Positions 51,957 through 60,549 of a stretch of 64,000 nucleotides of DNA are shown in pieces. The translations under genes were made by a program, and so were the position numbers. Under the pieces are notes generated by a model. That model worked only from the letters and a program-made list of their open reading frames with translations. It ran no database searches and was not told where the DNA came from. This stretch comes from Flavobacterium salmonis (GTDB lineage: Bacteria > Bacteroidota > Bacteroidia > Flavobacteriales > Flavobacteriaceae): positions 124,001-188,000 of the forward strand of contig NZ_CAIJDP010000071.1 in assembly GCF_903819435.1 (NCBI RefSeq), read 5' to 3'. Numbering within the stretch: the stretch's first letter is position 1; the number at the start of each line of letters is the position of its first letter.

Positions 51957-52610
51957 ATGAAAAAAATATTAGTTCCAATTATCTCTATTTTACTTTTAAT
52001 CAGTTGCAATAATTCAGCTAAAAAAAAATCAGAAAATAACCGAATTGAATTGATTCCTGAGCCAGATGAAGATGAAAGATTAAAATACGAAGAAATTCAA
52101 AAGTTGAAAAATTCAAATTGTATATTAGAAAATCCTGATGTTTCAGTTTGTGGAATTCAATTAAGAAATTCAGAAAGCACCATTTCAATTATTGGGAATA
52201 ATGACAAAATTGATCAATTCAATAACTATCACTATTATTCAAATTTTGAAAGTGAAACCTTAACTTTAACCCAGCATCCAGGTGATGGTAAATTCCAAGT
52301 TTCAATTTTTAAAGTAGAAAAGTCTAGTAAAGAATCTTTAGGATACAGACAATTAAAATTCGATTCTTTCAAATCAGAAAAAGGAATAAAGTTAGGAATG
52401 AATAAAAAACAAATACTCCAAAAACTTGGAAATTGCTACGCTCCAATTGATAGTACCGATGGTTATATTGAACTTTATTACAGAATTGAATCTCCAGAAG
52501 ATACCAAAACAAAATTATTAGAACAAAATAATATGCCGATATATTATGCGAGTTATAAACTTTGGAAAGATAAATTAGAAAAATATGAATTTGGATTTGA
52601 ATATCCGTAA
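51957..52610 (+). CDS. Hypothetical lipoprotein
   Basis: 217 residues with a clear lipoprotein signal (MKKILVPIISILLLISC, Cys17) and a Lys/Asn/Glu-rich linker. A C-terminal segment (KGIKLGMNKKQILQKLGNCYAP) resembles BamE/SmpA-like repeats that open with LGMxKxxVxxxLG, but this is weak. I do not recognise a family. It is 57 bp after LysR in the same direction, without visible terminator. Confidence 0.72.
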   Translation: MKKILVPIISILLLISCNNSAKKKSENNRIELIPEPDEDERLKYEEIQKLKNSNCILENPDVSVCGIQLRNSESTISIIGNNDKIDQFNNYHYYSNFESETLTLTQHPGDGKFQVSIFKVEKSSKESLGYRQLKFDSFKSEKGIKLGMNKKQILQKLGNCYAPIDSTDGYIELYYRIESPEDTKTKLLEQNNMPIYYASYKLWKDKLEKYEFGFEYP

Positions 52611-52756
52611 TAGGATAATTAAAAACAAAGCTTGAAAAAATTCGTATAATTCGTAGCGAAAAAACGTTACAATTTATCACACCTTACTTCTCGCTTAAGA
52701 GATAACTTTTAAATATCTTAGCAAATTATAATTCTACTCAATAAAATCAAATAAAA

Positions 52757-54034
52757 ATGGCTGAGCAATCTTCTATTCAGTGTCCAAACTGCGGAACCAC
52801 TATCGATGTAAATGATATTTTGAAACATCAATTGGAAGATAGCATCCGTAAAGAATTTCAACAAAAAGCAAATATTCAAAACCGTGAATTAGAGCTTAAA
52901 AACGAACAATTCGAAAAAGCCAAAGCCGAATTTGAAGCGAAGAAAAAGCAGGAAAACGAACTTTTTGCCGAGCGTTTGGAGCGTGAAAAAAAAGCAGCGG
53001 AAAAAGAAATTGGCGAAAAACTGAAAACCAAGCTTGAAGAAGAAAACAAAGACCGTTTATTATTGATGGAAAAAGAACTTTCTGAAAAGTCTGAAAAAAT
53101 CAGAGAATTGAATAAAATGGAGGGTGAAATTGCCAAATTACAACGCGAAAAACTGGAAATGAAAGATGCTATCCAGGCCGAAGCCGAAAAGCAATTGAAT
53201 GTGCAATTAGCCTTAGAGCGCGAAAAAATCAGAAAACAGGAAGACGATAAAAACGAATTGAAATTCAAAGAACTTCAGAAACAGCTCGAAGAACAAAAAA
53301 AGCTGACTGAAGAAATGAAACGCAAGCAGGAACAAGGATCCATGCAATTGCAGGGCGAAGTAATGGAATTAGCCATAGAGGAATGGCTTGCCAATAATTT
53401 TCCTCTGGACAGTATTGACGAGGTTAAAAAAGGCGCCAACGGAGCAGATTGCCTTCAGATTGTAAACACCAGAGAACAGCAAAACTGCGGTTCTATTTAT
53501 TACGAAAGCAAACGTACAAAAGCTTTCCAGCCATCCTGGATTGAAAAATTCAAAAACGATATCCGAACCAAAAGAGCCAATATCGGTGTTTTAGTAACCG
53601 AAGTAATGCCAGCCGGAATGGAACGAATGGGCATGCGAGACGGCATCTGGATTTGTACGTATGATGAGTTTAAAGGTTTGAGTGCTGTTCTGCGTCAGTC
53701 AATCATTCAGGTTAGTCAGGCCGTTCAGGCGCAGGAAAACAAAGGTGATAAAATGTCGATGTTGTACGATTTCTTAACCAGCAACGAATTCCGTTTACAG
53801 ATTGAAGGAATCGTAGAAGGTTTCACCCAAATGCAAAGCGATCTGGATGCCGAAAAAAGAGCCATGCAGCGAATTTGGAAACAGCGTGAAAAACAAATAG
53901 AAAAAGTAGTTCACAATACCTTAGGAATGTACGGTTCAATTCGTGGAATTGCCGGAAATGCAGTTCAGACCGTTCGTGCCCTGGAACTCGATTTTATTGA
54001 GGATGATAATGAAGATCCTAAGGAATTAGAATAG
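52757..54034 (+). CDS. DUF2130 coiled-coil protein
   Basis: 425 residues. A short N-terminal CxxC (Cys9, Cys12) may be half a zinc ribbon. Residues about 30-200 are a long charged coiled coil (repeated EKA/KEL/REKK heptads). Residues about 205-400 match DUF2130 (EVMELAIEEWLANNFPLDSIDEVKKGANGADCLQIV; IYYESKRTKAFQPSWIEKFKNDI; VLVTEVMPAGM), whose ExK-type core resembles restriction-endonuclease-like nucleases. Biological role is unknown; nuclease activity is a prediction. It stands alone, with about 150 bp upstream and 370 bp downstream free of genes. Confidence 0.88.
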   Translation: MAEQSSIQCPNCGTTIDVNDILKHQLEDSIRKEFQQKANIQNRELELKNEQFEKAKAEFEAKKKQENELFAERLEREKKAAEKEIGEKLKTKLEEENKDRLLLMEKELSEKSEKIRELNKMEGEIAKLQREKLEMKDAIQAEAEKQLNVQLALEREKIRKQEDDKNELKFKELQKQLEEQKKLTEEMKRKQEQGSMQLQGEVMELAIEEWLANNFPLDSIDEVKKGANGADCLQIVNTREQQNCGSIYYESKRTKAFQPSWIEKFKNDIRTKRANIGVLVTEVMPAGMERMGMRDGIWICTYDEFKGLSAVLRQSIIQVSQAVQAQENKGDKMSMLYDFLTSNEFRLQIEGIVEGFTQMQSDLDAEKRAMQRIWKQREKQIEKVVHNTLGMYGSIRGIAGNAVQTVRALELDFIEDDNEDPKELE

Positions 54035-54070
54035 TTTTACTTTTAACAATCAGGAGCTTATTCCAGCTGT

Positions 54071-54140
54071 ACACTATATCTTTTATGGTCTCGTTTTGGA
54101 ACGAGACCATAAAAGGATGCCGTTCCCATCTGGGCTAGTG
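54071..54140. repeat. Structured repeat with CTATATCTTTT / AAAAGGATGCCG arms (copy 2)
   Basis: CTATATCTTTT (54074-54084) and AAAAGGATGCCG (54111-54122) flank a perfect stem (TTTTATGGTCTCGTT / AACGAGACCATAAAA, 54081-54095 and 54100-54114, loop TTGG). The inner arms match the element at 48543-48627 but the core differs. It could also terminate DUF2130 transcription. The remaining part of 54035-54400 is AT-rich with no gene. Confidence 0.7.
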
Positions 54141-54400
54141 TTGCGTTGCTAATACATTTTAGAAATTTTTAGAAATGTAATTTACAAAGTAATTTACCTC
54201 ATTTTTCATGTAGAATTGTTAAGAAAATTTGATTTTTATTTTTAAGCAAAAATTCAAACAATTCTTTTCCAACAACTTACCCCTTTTTTTTTACTAAAAA
54301 CTTAACATTAGAAAGCTTGTTTTATAATTATCTTTACTTAACTCTGAGTTAACAATTTAGTTACATACAAAGATAATCATCATATAAATGCATCAATAAT

Positions 54401-54973
54401 ATGGAAAACAAGACCGAAGAAACTACTCCCGAGAATATTGATTCTCCAAAAACTGAAAATATTCAGCCGGCAGCAGAAAACGAAAATCAACCGGAAATAA
54501 AAAAGCCTGTCCGCAGAGCACCTGTTAAGGCAGCTACAGCTGCAACAGTAAAAACGGCTACAACAAAAACACCGGTAAAACCTGCAGCAACTGCTAAACC
54601 AACAGCAGTAAAAAAAGCTCCTGCAAAAAATACAGTACCAACAACTATACAACCAGCAGAAATTGCTGCTGAAACTCCTGTTACTGAAATTACAAATGAA
54701 ACTGCTGTTGCAGAACCTTCAAAAAATAAATCCGATAAAAAGAAGAAAAAAGTGAAAGACAAAGAAAAAGACAAAGCAAAAAAGAAATTAGCGAAGAAAA
54801 AAGAGGATGCTAAAAAAGACAAAAAGAAAGAAAAAGCTAAAAAAGCAAAACTAAAAGCTGCAGCCAAGAAAAAAGAAAAAGCGAAAAAAGCGAAAGAAAA
54901 AGCGAAAGCTAAAAAAATAGCCAAAAAGAAAGCGAAGTCTAAAAAGAAAGCAAAAGCTAAAAAGAAAAAATAA
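54401..54973 (+). CDS. Histone-H1-like lysine/alanine-rich protein
   Basis: 190 residues of extreme composition. Residues 1-40 are acidic and Asn/Glu-rich. Residues 40-105 are Ala/Pro/Thr/Lys with AAK/PVK repeats. Residues 105-190 are almost only Lys, Ala, Glu and Asp, with KKKEKAKKAK-like repeats. This matches eukaryote-H1-like, AlgP-like or Hc1-like nucleoid proteins, which bind DNA non-specifically. Low-complexity sequence blurs family assignment. The reverse-strand frame is a shadow rich in Phe. An intrinsic terminator follows 9 bp after the stop. Confidence 0.8.
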   Translation: MENKTEETTPENIDSPKTENIQPAAENENQPEIKKPVRRAPVKAATAATVKTATTKTPVKPAATAKPTAVKKAPAKNTVPTTIQPAEIAAETPVTEITNETAVAEPSKNKSDKKKKKVKDKEKDKAKKKLAKKKEDAKKDKKKEKAKKAKLKAAAKKKEKAKKAKEKAKAKKIAKKKAKSKKKAKAKKKK

Positions 54974-54982
54974 TTTCAGAAG

Positions 54983-55018
54983 AAAGGTTTGACTTGAATA
55001 AAGTTGAACCTTTTTTTT
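54983..55018 (+). terminator. Intrinsic terminator after the H1-like gene
   Basis: AAAGGTT (54983-54989) pairs with AACCTTT (55007-55013), with inner GACTT/AAGTT pairing and a run of T to 55018. Confidence 0.82.
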
Positions 55019-55030
55019 GTTCTCATACTT

Positions 55031-55118
55031 GTCATTGCGAGGAACGAAGCAGCCTCATTAGCATTGAGAAATATATTGTGGATCTTCTGAATGTGATTGC
55101 TTCGTTCCTCGCAATGAC
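55031..55118. repeat. Palindromic dispersed repeat, arms B-B'
   Basis: GTCATTGCGAGGAACGAAGC (55031-55050) has a perfect inverse at 55099-55118, extended to 21 bp by one more pair. This is the pure-B version of the family whose pure-A version is at 907-1033. It lies between convergent genes. Confidence 0.85.
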
Positions 55119-55134
55119 TAAAATCTTCATAAAT

Positions 55135-56142
55135 TCACCCCCCAATCGCAATCATACTTCGATTGTCAAGATGTTTAGCAGGATCATCCATTTCAGAAAT
55201 GGTCACCATTCCGGCACGAACTTTCTTTTTATTTTGAACAGATTGAGAAATCAATTCCGTAATCGATTCTCCGTTTCTGAAAGCCGTTAGCAAATCAGTT
55301 TCAGAATTAGAGAATAGGCAATTTTTGATTTTTCCGTTTGCCGTCAGGCGTATTCGGTTACAGCTGTCACAAAACGGATTCGTAATCGAACTTATGATTC
55401 CGAAATCGCCCTGAAAACCTTTTATTTTATAGGTTCTCGCCGTGAAGTTTTTTTCATCTTCCAACTTTTGAATTTTATACAAAGTAAAACAGGTTTCAAC
55501 CTGCGATAAAATTTCATTTTGTGACACCATTTTGATTCTGTCCCACTCATTTCCGGCAAAAGGCATAAATTCAATAAAACGCACCGAAATGGGTAATGAT
55601 TCCGTTAAGTTGATAAAATCTACAATTTCGTTATCATTAAAACCTTTTATTAAAACAACATTTACTTTCACCTGAAAATTGTTATTCAGCAGTAAATGCA
55701 GATTATCAATCACTTTCTCAAACTGATTTCGAAGTGTTATCGAATGAAATTTTGAGGCTACCAAAGTATCTAAACTCAGGTTGATTTTTTTAACACCAGC
55801 CTGTTTTAAAACATCAATATGACGGTCGATTAAAATACCGTTTGTAGTGATTGAAAGTGAAGTTTCTAAAGTTGATAATTTCGAAATAATTTCAGGAAAA
55901 TCTTTTCTTAATAAGGGTTCGCCTCCCGTCAGCCTGATTTTATCGACACCATTTTCCACGAAAGTCTGGGCAATTGCAAAAATCTCATCGGCCGTCATTA
56001 AACTGGCTTTTGGAGACAATGTAATTCCGTCAGCAGGCATGCAATACGTACAACGCAAATTACATTTCTCCAGCAACGAAATACGCAAGTAATTGTGTTT
56101 TCGCCCAAAATCATCCGTTAAAATGGTTTTAGAGGGTGTCAT
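55135..56142 (-). CDS. moaA: GTP 3',8-cyclase MoaA
   Basis: 335 residues, a radical SAM enzyme of molybdenum-cofactor synthesis that with MoaC turns GTP into cyclic pyranopterin monophosphate. The N-terminal 4Fe-4S motif is Cys27-Cys31-Cys34 (EKCNLRCTYC). The C-terminal cluster is Cys258, Cys261, Cys275 (FCDSCNRIRL ... KNCLF). The protein ends in the GG motif (IAIGG) needed for catalysis. The start overlaps the moaCB end by 14 bp, so translation is coupled. It is the last gene of the minus-strand cluster. Confidence 0.97.
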   Translation of the reverse strand: MTPSKTILTDDFGRKHNYLRISLLEKCNLRCTYCMPADGITLSPKASLMTADEIFAIAQTFVENGVDKIRLTGGEPLLRKDFPEIISKLSTLETSLSITTNGILIDRHIDVLKQAGVKKINLSLDTLVASKFHSITLRNQFEKVIDNLHLLLNNNFQVKVNVVLIKGFNDNEIVDFINLTESLPISVRFIEFMPFAGNEWDRIKMVSQNEILSQVETCFTLYKIQKLEDEKNFTARTYKIKGFQGDFGIISSITNPFCDSCNRIRLTANGKIKNCLFSNSETDLLTAFRNGESITELISQSVQNKKKVRAGMVTISEMDDPAKHLDNRSMIAIGG

Positions 56143-57043
56143 GATTTTTTCCTTTTAAAATATGAAAAACGTGCATCACATGCGGAAAAACAGCATCCAT
56201 GGATTCTCTTGCTCCGTTAGTTGATCCCGGGAGCGCCAAAACCAGACTTTTTCCTAATATTCCTGCAACTGTTCTGGATAACATCGCATACGGCATACGC
56301 TGTTGTCCGTAATCGCGAATGGTTTCTTCGATTCCCGGAATTCTGCTTTCTAATATCGGTGAAAGCGCTTCAGGTGTCACATCCCTTGGCGATAATCCGG
56401 TTCCGCCTGTAAAAATAACCAGTTGATTCTCTTTAGCAAAAGCCTTCGTTTTTTCCTGAATAATTTCTAACTCATCCGGAATAACTTCGTAATGAGACGT
56501 TTCAACTCCGTAAGAATCTAACTTTTCTACAATTATTTTTCCGGATCGGTCTTCTTTATCACCTGCAAAAATAGAGTCGGAGCAAACAAAAACCGCTGCT
56601 TTTATCGCGTACGGAAATTTATTTTTGAAAGATGATTTTCCGCCTTCTTTATTGATTAATTTGATGGTCGAAATTTCTATTTCCTTGTCGATTGGTTTCA
56701 GCATATCGTACATCGTAAGCGCTACAATTGAAGCTCCATGCATGGCCTCTACCTCTACTCCGGTTTTGTAAACGGTTTTTACTTTAAAGATAATCTGAAT
56801 ATCTAAACCTTCAATTTTATATTCAACCGAGGTATATTCAATTGGCAGCGGATGGCAATCCGGAATCGATAAATGCGTGTTTTTTACCGCAAATAATCCG
56901 GCCGTTTTGGCCATTTCTAGCACATTCCCTTTTGGAACCAGATTATTGACCACTGCATCAATTGTTTCCTGTTTGCTTACTTTGACAATTGCTGTAGCGG
57001 TTGCTTTTCTTAAGGTGTTTATTTTATGCGTAATATCTACCAT
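56129..57043 (-). CDS. moaCB: Bifunctional MoaC/MoaB (cyclic pyranopterin synthase - molybdopterin adenylyltransferase-like)
   Basis: 304 residues from ATG 57043 (MVDITHKINTLRKATATA); longer starts would enter moaE. Residues 1-150 are MoaC (MVDIT N-terminus; HPLPIEYTSVEY; MHGASIVALTMYDMLK). Residues about 152-300 are MoaB/MogA (VCSDSIFAGDKEDRSG; IFTGGTGLSPRDVTPEAL; LALPGSTNGARESMDAV). MoaC works after MoaA; the second domain adenylylates molybdopterin. The fusion is known in bacteria. The start lies 1 bp after the moaE stop codon. Confidence 0.95.
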   Translation of the reverse strand: MVDITHKINTLRKATATAIVKVSKQETIDAVVNNLVPKGNVLEMAKTAGLFAVKNTHLSIPDCHPLPIEYTSVEYKIEGLDIQIIFKVKTVYKTGVEVEAMHGASIVALTMYDMLKPIDKEIEISTIKLINKEGGKSSFKNKFPYAIKAAVFVCSDSIFAGDKEDRSGKIIVEKLDSYGVETSHYEVIPDELEIIQEKTKAFAKENQLVIFTGGTGLSPRDVTPEALSPILESRIPGIEETIRDYGQQRMPYAMLSRTVAGILGKSLVLALPGSTNGARESMDAVFPHVMHVFHILKGKNHDTL

Positions 57044-57044
57044 T

Positions 57045-57476
57045 TTAGGTGTTTTGTTTCCAGGTGAATGTATCGTTTTCAAACATTTCCTTGCCAAAAA
57101 TCGGAACATCCGTTTTAATCCAGTTTACGATGGCTTCTGTAGCTTCATAAACCTGCTTACGTCTCGTTGCAGAAACAAAAACAAACAGACAAATCTCGCC
57201 TGCTTTTACTACACCTAAACTGTGATAAATATGCATGCAGGTCAAATCGAATTTGGCAAATGCTTTTTCTCTAATCGCATGCAGGGCTTCGTTTGCCATA
57301 TCGGTGTAGGCTGAATAATCAATAGCAACAACCGTATTATCGTGAATCACATCGGCGCGAACCTGGCCTAGAAAAATATTGTGTGCCCCAATTGTATGTT
57401 TGGATTGATGCTTGGCAATCGACTCCGCAATAAATTCCGGAGAAATTGGTCCTTCTACAAATACATTTTTACTCAT
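57045..57476 (-). CDS. moaE: Molybdopterin synthase catalytic subunit MoaE
   Basis: 143 residues from ATG 57476. Motifs: GAHNIFLGQVR, IDYSAYTDMANEAL, HIYHSLGVVKAGEICLFVFVSATRRK and VPIFGKEMF. With thiocarboxylated MoaD it inserts dithiolene sulfur into cyclic pyranopterin. The catalytic lysine is probably in the IFGKE segment near the C-terminus. An upstream in-frame extension to 57530 is less likely. Confidence 0.95.
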   Translation of the reverse strand: MSKNVFVEGPISPEFIAESIAKHQSKHTIGAHNIFLGQVRADVIHDNTVVAIDYSAYTDMANEALHAIREKAFAKFDLTCMHIYHSLGVVKAGEICLFVFVSATRRKQVYEATEAIVNWIKTDVPIFGKEMFENDTFTWKQNT

Positions 57477-57581
57477 TTTTTTTATTTTTATATCAAAGAT
57501 TTCACAGATTAAAAGTTTTATTTGCCACAAATTATACGAATTTTCACTACTTAATTCTACAAAAAGAATAATCGCGATATT

Positions 57582-57681
57582 GTCATTTCGACGGAGGAGA
57601 AATCCTCGTAAGAAACTTTACAAACATTGACGCCATTCTATACCGAGTTACTTGTGAAGATTCTTCGTTCCTCAGAATGAC
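57582..57681. repeat. Palindromic dispersed repeat, hybrid arms A-B'
   Basis: The left arm GTCATTTCGACGGAGGAG (57582-57599) is type A, and the right arm GATTCTTCGTTCCTCAGAAT (57659-57678) is type B inverse. It lies in the 240-bp gap between moeB and moaE and separates the cluster into two parts. Confidence 0.72.
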
Positions 57682-57716
57682 AAACTGTGCAGACAATTGT
57701 GTCTTTTAATCTTTGA

Positions 57717-58793
57717 CTATATTTTTATTTCTTTTTTTAATAATTCTTTCATTGCCAACGCACCGCCTTCAACACTTTTCACATCTTTAAACTCTTTTTT
57801 ATGAAGCAATTCAGCAGCCATTTTGCTTCGAATTCCGGATTGGCAGAAAACATAAATCGTTTGATTTAAATCAAGTTTTTCTATTTCATTTTCCAGATTC
57901 ATTAACGGAATCTGAAGGCTATTTTTAAAAGCTATTTTTGGAAGTTCATCTGTATTACGAACATCTAAAAATAGAACTTCTTCATTATCTATTTGATTCA
58001 AAACTGCTTCAGCTGAAATTTCTTCGACAGTATTTTCTTTCTGAGAATATTTTTCATCAAAAATATTTCTGTCCATTACAAAAGAATCATTTTTTTCAAA
58101 ATCATATTTCTGCTGTTCATTATTCAGAACATTATAAACCAATATTTTTCCGCTCAAAACTTCTCCTGTTTCCAAAATCATTTTTATGACTTCATTGGCC
58201 TGCAGCATTCCAATAATTCCGACCGAAATTCCGATAACTCCCGCATCCGTACAATTCACAGACGAACTGTTTTCATCAGGATATAAACATCTGTAAGTTG
58301 GACCATTTTGATAATTAAAAACCGAAACCTGCCCCTGAAACCTGAAAATTGATCCGTAAACCATTGGTTTATTCGTAATCAGACAGGCATCATTTATGAG
58401 ATATTTAATTGAAATACTATCTGTTGCATCGACCACAATAGTGTAGTTTTCAAATAAAGTAAGAACATTTTCCCCTGATAATTTCAAAGAAAACGCATTT
58501 ACTTTTAGCTGCGGATTCAATTCCAAAAGCATTTCTCTGGCTTCTTTTGCTTTGGATTTCCCGACAGCCGAACTTTTATAAATCACCTGACGGTGCAGGT
58601 TTGAAATCTCAATAACATCATCATCAACAATTCCAATTTCACCAACTCCTGCTGCTGCAAGGTATGGCAGGATCGCAGCGCCCAAACCTCCGGCACCAAT
58701 AACCAGAACTTTTGATCCGGACAATTTCTGCTGGCCTTCTTCTCCTATTTCAGGAAGAATCATTTGTCGGTTATAACGGGAAGATGCATTCAT
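57717..58793 (-). CDS. moeB: MoeB/ThiF-type adenylyltransferase with C-terminal rhodanese domain
   Basis: 358 residues. The E1-like domain has the nucleotide motif VIGAGGLGAAILPYLAAAGVG and the arginine-finger segment ISNLHRQVIY; it activates the MoaD C-terminus with AMP. The rhodanese-like domain (about 265-358) has catalytic Cys317 (VFCQSGIRSK) for sulfur transfer. This MOCS3-like layout supplies the thiocarboxylate. It is directly upstream of nothing but the repeat gap, and moaD ends 11 bp before its start. A ThiF role is possible but no thi gene is near. Confidence 0.92.
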   Translation of the reverse strand: MNASSRYNRQMILPEIGEEGQQKLSGSKVLVIGAGGLGAAILPYLAAAGVGEIGIVDDDVIEISNLHRQVIYKSSAVGKSKAKEAREMLLELNPQLKVNAFSLKLSGENVLTLFENYTIVVDATDSISIKYLINDACLITNKPMVYGSIFRFQGQVSVFNYQNGPTYRCLYPDENSSSVNCTDAGVIGISVGIIGMLQANEVIKMILETGEVLSGKILVYNVLNNEQQKYDFEKNDSFVMDRNIFDEKYSQKENTVEEISAEAVLNQIDNEEVLFLDVRNTDELPKIAFKNSLQIPLMNLENEIEKLDLNQTIYVFCQSGIRSKMAAELLHKKEFKDVKSVEGGALAMKELLKKEIKI

Positions 58794-58804
58794 AAATTTG
58801 TAAA

Positions 58805-59041
58805 TTATCCTCCGGCAAAAGGAGGCAATAAAGCAACAATATCGCTGGTTTTTAAAGTATAATCTGTAGTTTTTGAAACTATTTTCTGATTGACTGCAAC
58901 ACTGAAAGAAAGCGATTCGAATTTGTATTTTGCTTCTAAATCCTGCAATAAATCCTGCAGTGAAATATTCGAAGAAAACACATTTTCAAAAGTGCATTGT
59001 GTTCTTTCGGCAACAGCTCCAAAATATTTAACTTCAATCAT
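58805..59041 (-). CDS. moaD: Molybdopterin synthase sulfur-carrier subunit MoaD
   Basis: 78 residues, ubiquitin-like fold, ending in the required double glycine (LLPPFAGG). The C-terminal glycine is adenylylated and thiocarboxylated by MoeB-like activity, then acts with MoaE. It lies between cobA (2 bp) and moeB (11 bp). Confidence 0.92.
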   Translation of the reverse strand: MIEVKYFGAVAERTQCTFENVFSSNISLQDLLQDLEAKYKFESLSFSVAVNQKIVSKTTDYTLKTSDIVALLPPFAGG

Positions 59042-59043
59042 TA

Positions 59044-59832
59044 TTATAAATTTAAATTCTGAAATATAAATTCGTCTTCAAAATGTTCCTGAAAATAAGA
59101 GGTCAGTTTTGAAGTATTTTTTACCACTTCTCCAATCACAATAATTGCCGGTGATGAAATGTTTTTTTCGGCAACTAAATTAGCAATTGAACTAATGTTT
59201 CCTACTACTTTTTGTTCTGAATTTTTAGTTCCGTTTTGGATAATGGCAATTGGTAAATCGTCAGTTCTGTTTTCCTGATAAATCGAAATGATTTCATCCA
59301 ACTTGTGCATTCCCATCAAAATTACCACTGTTGCAGCCGATTGGGATGCCAAATGTACATCTTTAGACAATTCATGACTGGAAGTTGTACCAGTAATTAC
59401 CCAAAAACTTTCAGCTACTTTTCGTTGTGTCAGACTGATTCCCACTGAAGCAGGAACACCCAATGCTGATGAAATTCCGGGAACTACAGCAGTTTCCAGA
59501 CCAAATTTTTCTGCAAATTCAATTTCTTCACTTCCGCGCCCAAAAACAAACGGATCTCCGCCTTTCAAACGAACCACATGTCCGTAACGATTTGCCATCG
59601 AAACAATCAATTCGTTAATCTGATCTTGTGTGTAAGCATGACACCCAAGACGTTTCCCAACAAAAACAATCTCTGCCTGCGTTGCGTATTGCAGTAATTC
59701 TTCATTGACAAGCGCATCATACAAAACTACGTCGGCATTTTCTAGCGCTTTAATTGCTTTTAGCGTAATCAATTCAACATCTCCCGGGCCTGCGCCTACT
59801 ACTGTTAACTTTGGTGTTTTGGAGTTTTGCAT
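59044..59832 (-). CDS. cobA: Uroporphyrinogen-III C-methyltransferase (SUMT)
   Basis: 262 residues, single-domain SUMT: N-terminal VVGAGPGDVELITLKAIKAL, then VRLKGGDPFVFGRGSEE, and GISSALGVPASVGISLTQR. It methylates uroporphyrinogen III at C2 and C7 to precorrin-2, the route to siroheme. Its place among Moco genes suggests a shared need, such as assimilatory nitrate (Moco) and nitrite or sulfite (siroheme) reductases, whose genes are outside this window. Confidence 0.95.
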   Translation of the reverse strand: MQNSKTPKLTVVGAGPGDVELITLKAIKALENADVVLYDALVNEELLQYATQAEIVFVGKRLGCHAYTQDQINELIVSMANRYGHVVRLKGGDPFVFGRGSEEIEFAEKFGLETAVVPGISSALGVPASVGISLTQRKVAESFWVITGTTSSHELSKDVHLASQSAATVVILMGMHKLDEIISIYQENRTDDLPIAIIQNGTKNSEQKVVGNISSIANLVAEKNISSPAIIVIGEVVKNTSKLTSYFQEHFEDEFIFQNLNL

Positions 59833-59838
59833 AATCTA

Positions 59839-60411
59839 TTAACTTAAATTGATATTCAGGTCGTTTAACTCGTCAGCCGAATTAATATTGGTTAAAGGAA
59901 AGTTTTCGCTTTCTTCTATTTTTATAATCTGATGCGGCACTTTCGAGAGAAAATCCATCATTTTCAGTTCATTATTTTCAATCGCTTCTTTTATAACCGG
60001 AACTATTTTTTTCGAATAAATTCCGATTAAAGGATGAATCCTGCTTTCTGTTGCAAAAACAGTAATCTGGGCTTCCTGATTGTGTTTTGCAATTAATTCA
60101 GCTAACAATTCCGAAGAAATTAACGGAATATCACAACTTAGAATCAGGTTGAATTCGGTTTCAGAATTTTCCAGTGCTGTATAAATTCCACCCAAAGGGC
60201 CTTTATCTTTTACTATATCAACAGACTTCTTGTATGGCAAATAATCGTATTCCTTAGTATTTGTTATGAACTCAATTTTTTCTGAAATAGGCAAAACAGC
60301 CTGAATAATATGTTCAATAAATGGTTTTCCCTGAAACAGAACCAATCCTTTCTCAGACTTCATTCGGGAACTTTTCCCTCCGCAAAGAATAAATGCTGTT
60401 AGTTTTTCCAT
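59839..60411 (-). CDS. mobA: Molybdenum cofactor guanylyltransferase MobA
   Basis: 190 residues. The nucleotidyltransferase signature is FILCGGKSSRMKSEKGL at the N-terminus, with KPFIEHIIQAV and the metal-binding Asp in LILSCDIPLIS. It adds GMP to Mo-molybdopterin to form the bis-MGD precursor used by nitrate reductase-type enzymes. It ends 6 bp before cobA begins. Confidence 0.94.
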   Translation of the reverse strand: MEKLTAFILCGGKSSRMKSEKGLVLFQGKPFIEHIIQAVLPISEKIEFITNTKEYDYLPYKKSVDIVKDKGPLGGIYTALENSETEFNLILSCDIPLISSELLAELIAKHNQEAQITVFATESRIHPLIGIYSKKIVPVIKEAIENNELKMMDFLSKVPHQIIKIEESENFPLTNINSADELNDLNINLS

Positions 60412-60549
60412 CTTTAATTTATTTTGTTTACTTCGTCTTTTCGGCTTTCAGCCTCAAGTCAGGTTTCAGGTTTAAAGTTTCATGTTTTGCCAATCTTTCT
60501 TTTTTCTAAAAATAGAAAACCCTTGTTTCTGAGTGTTTAATTCTTTTTT

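Noticed and set aside
54487..54924. Phe/Ser-rich frame on the minus strand opposite the H1-like gene
   Set aside because: It is the mirror of Lys/Ala codons and has no signal, RBS or family resemblance.
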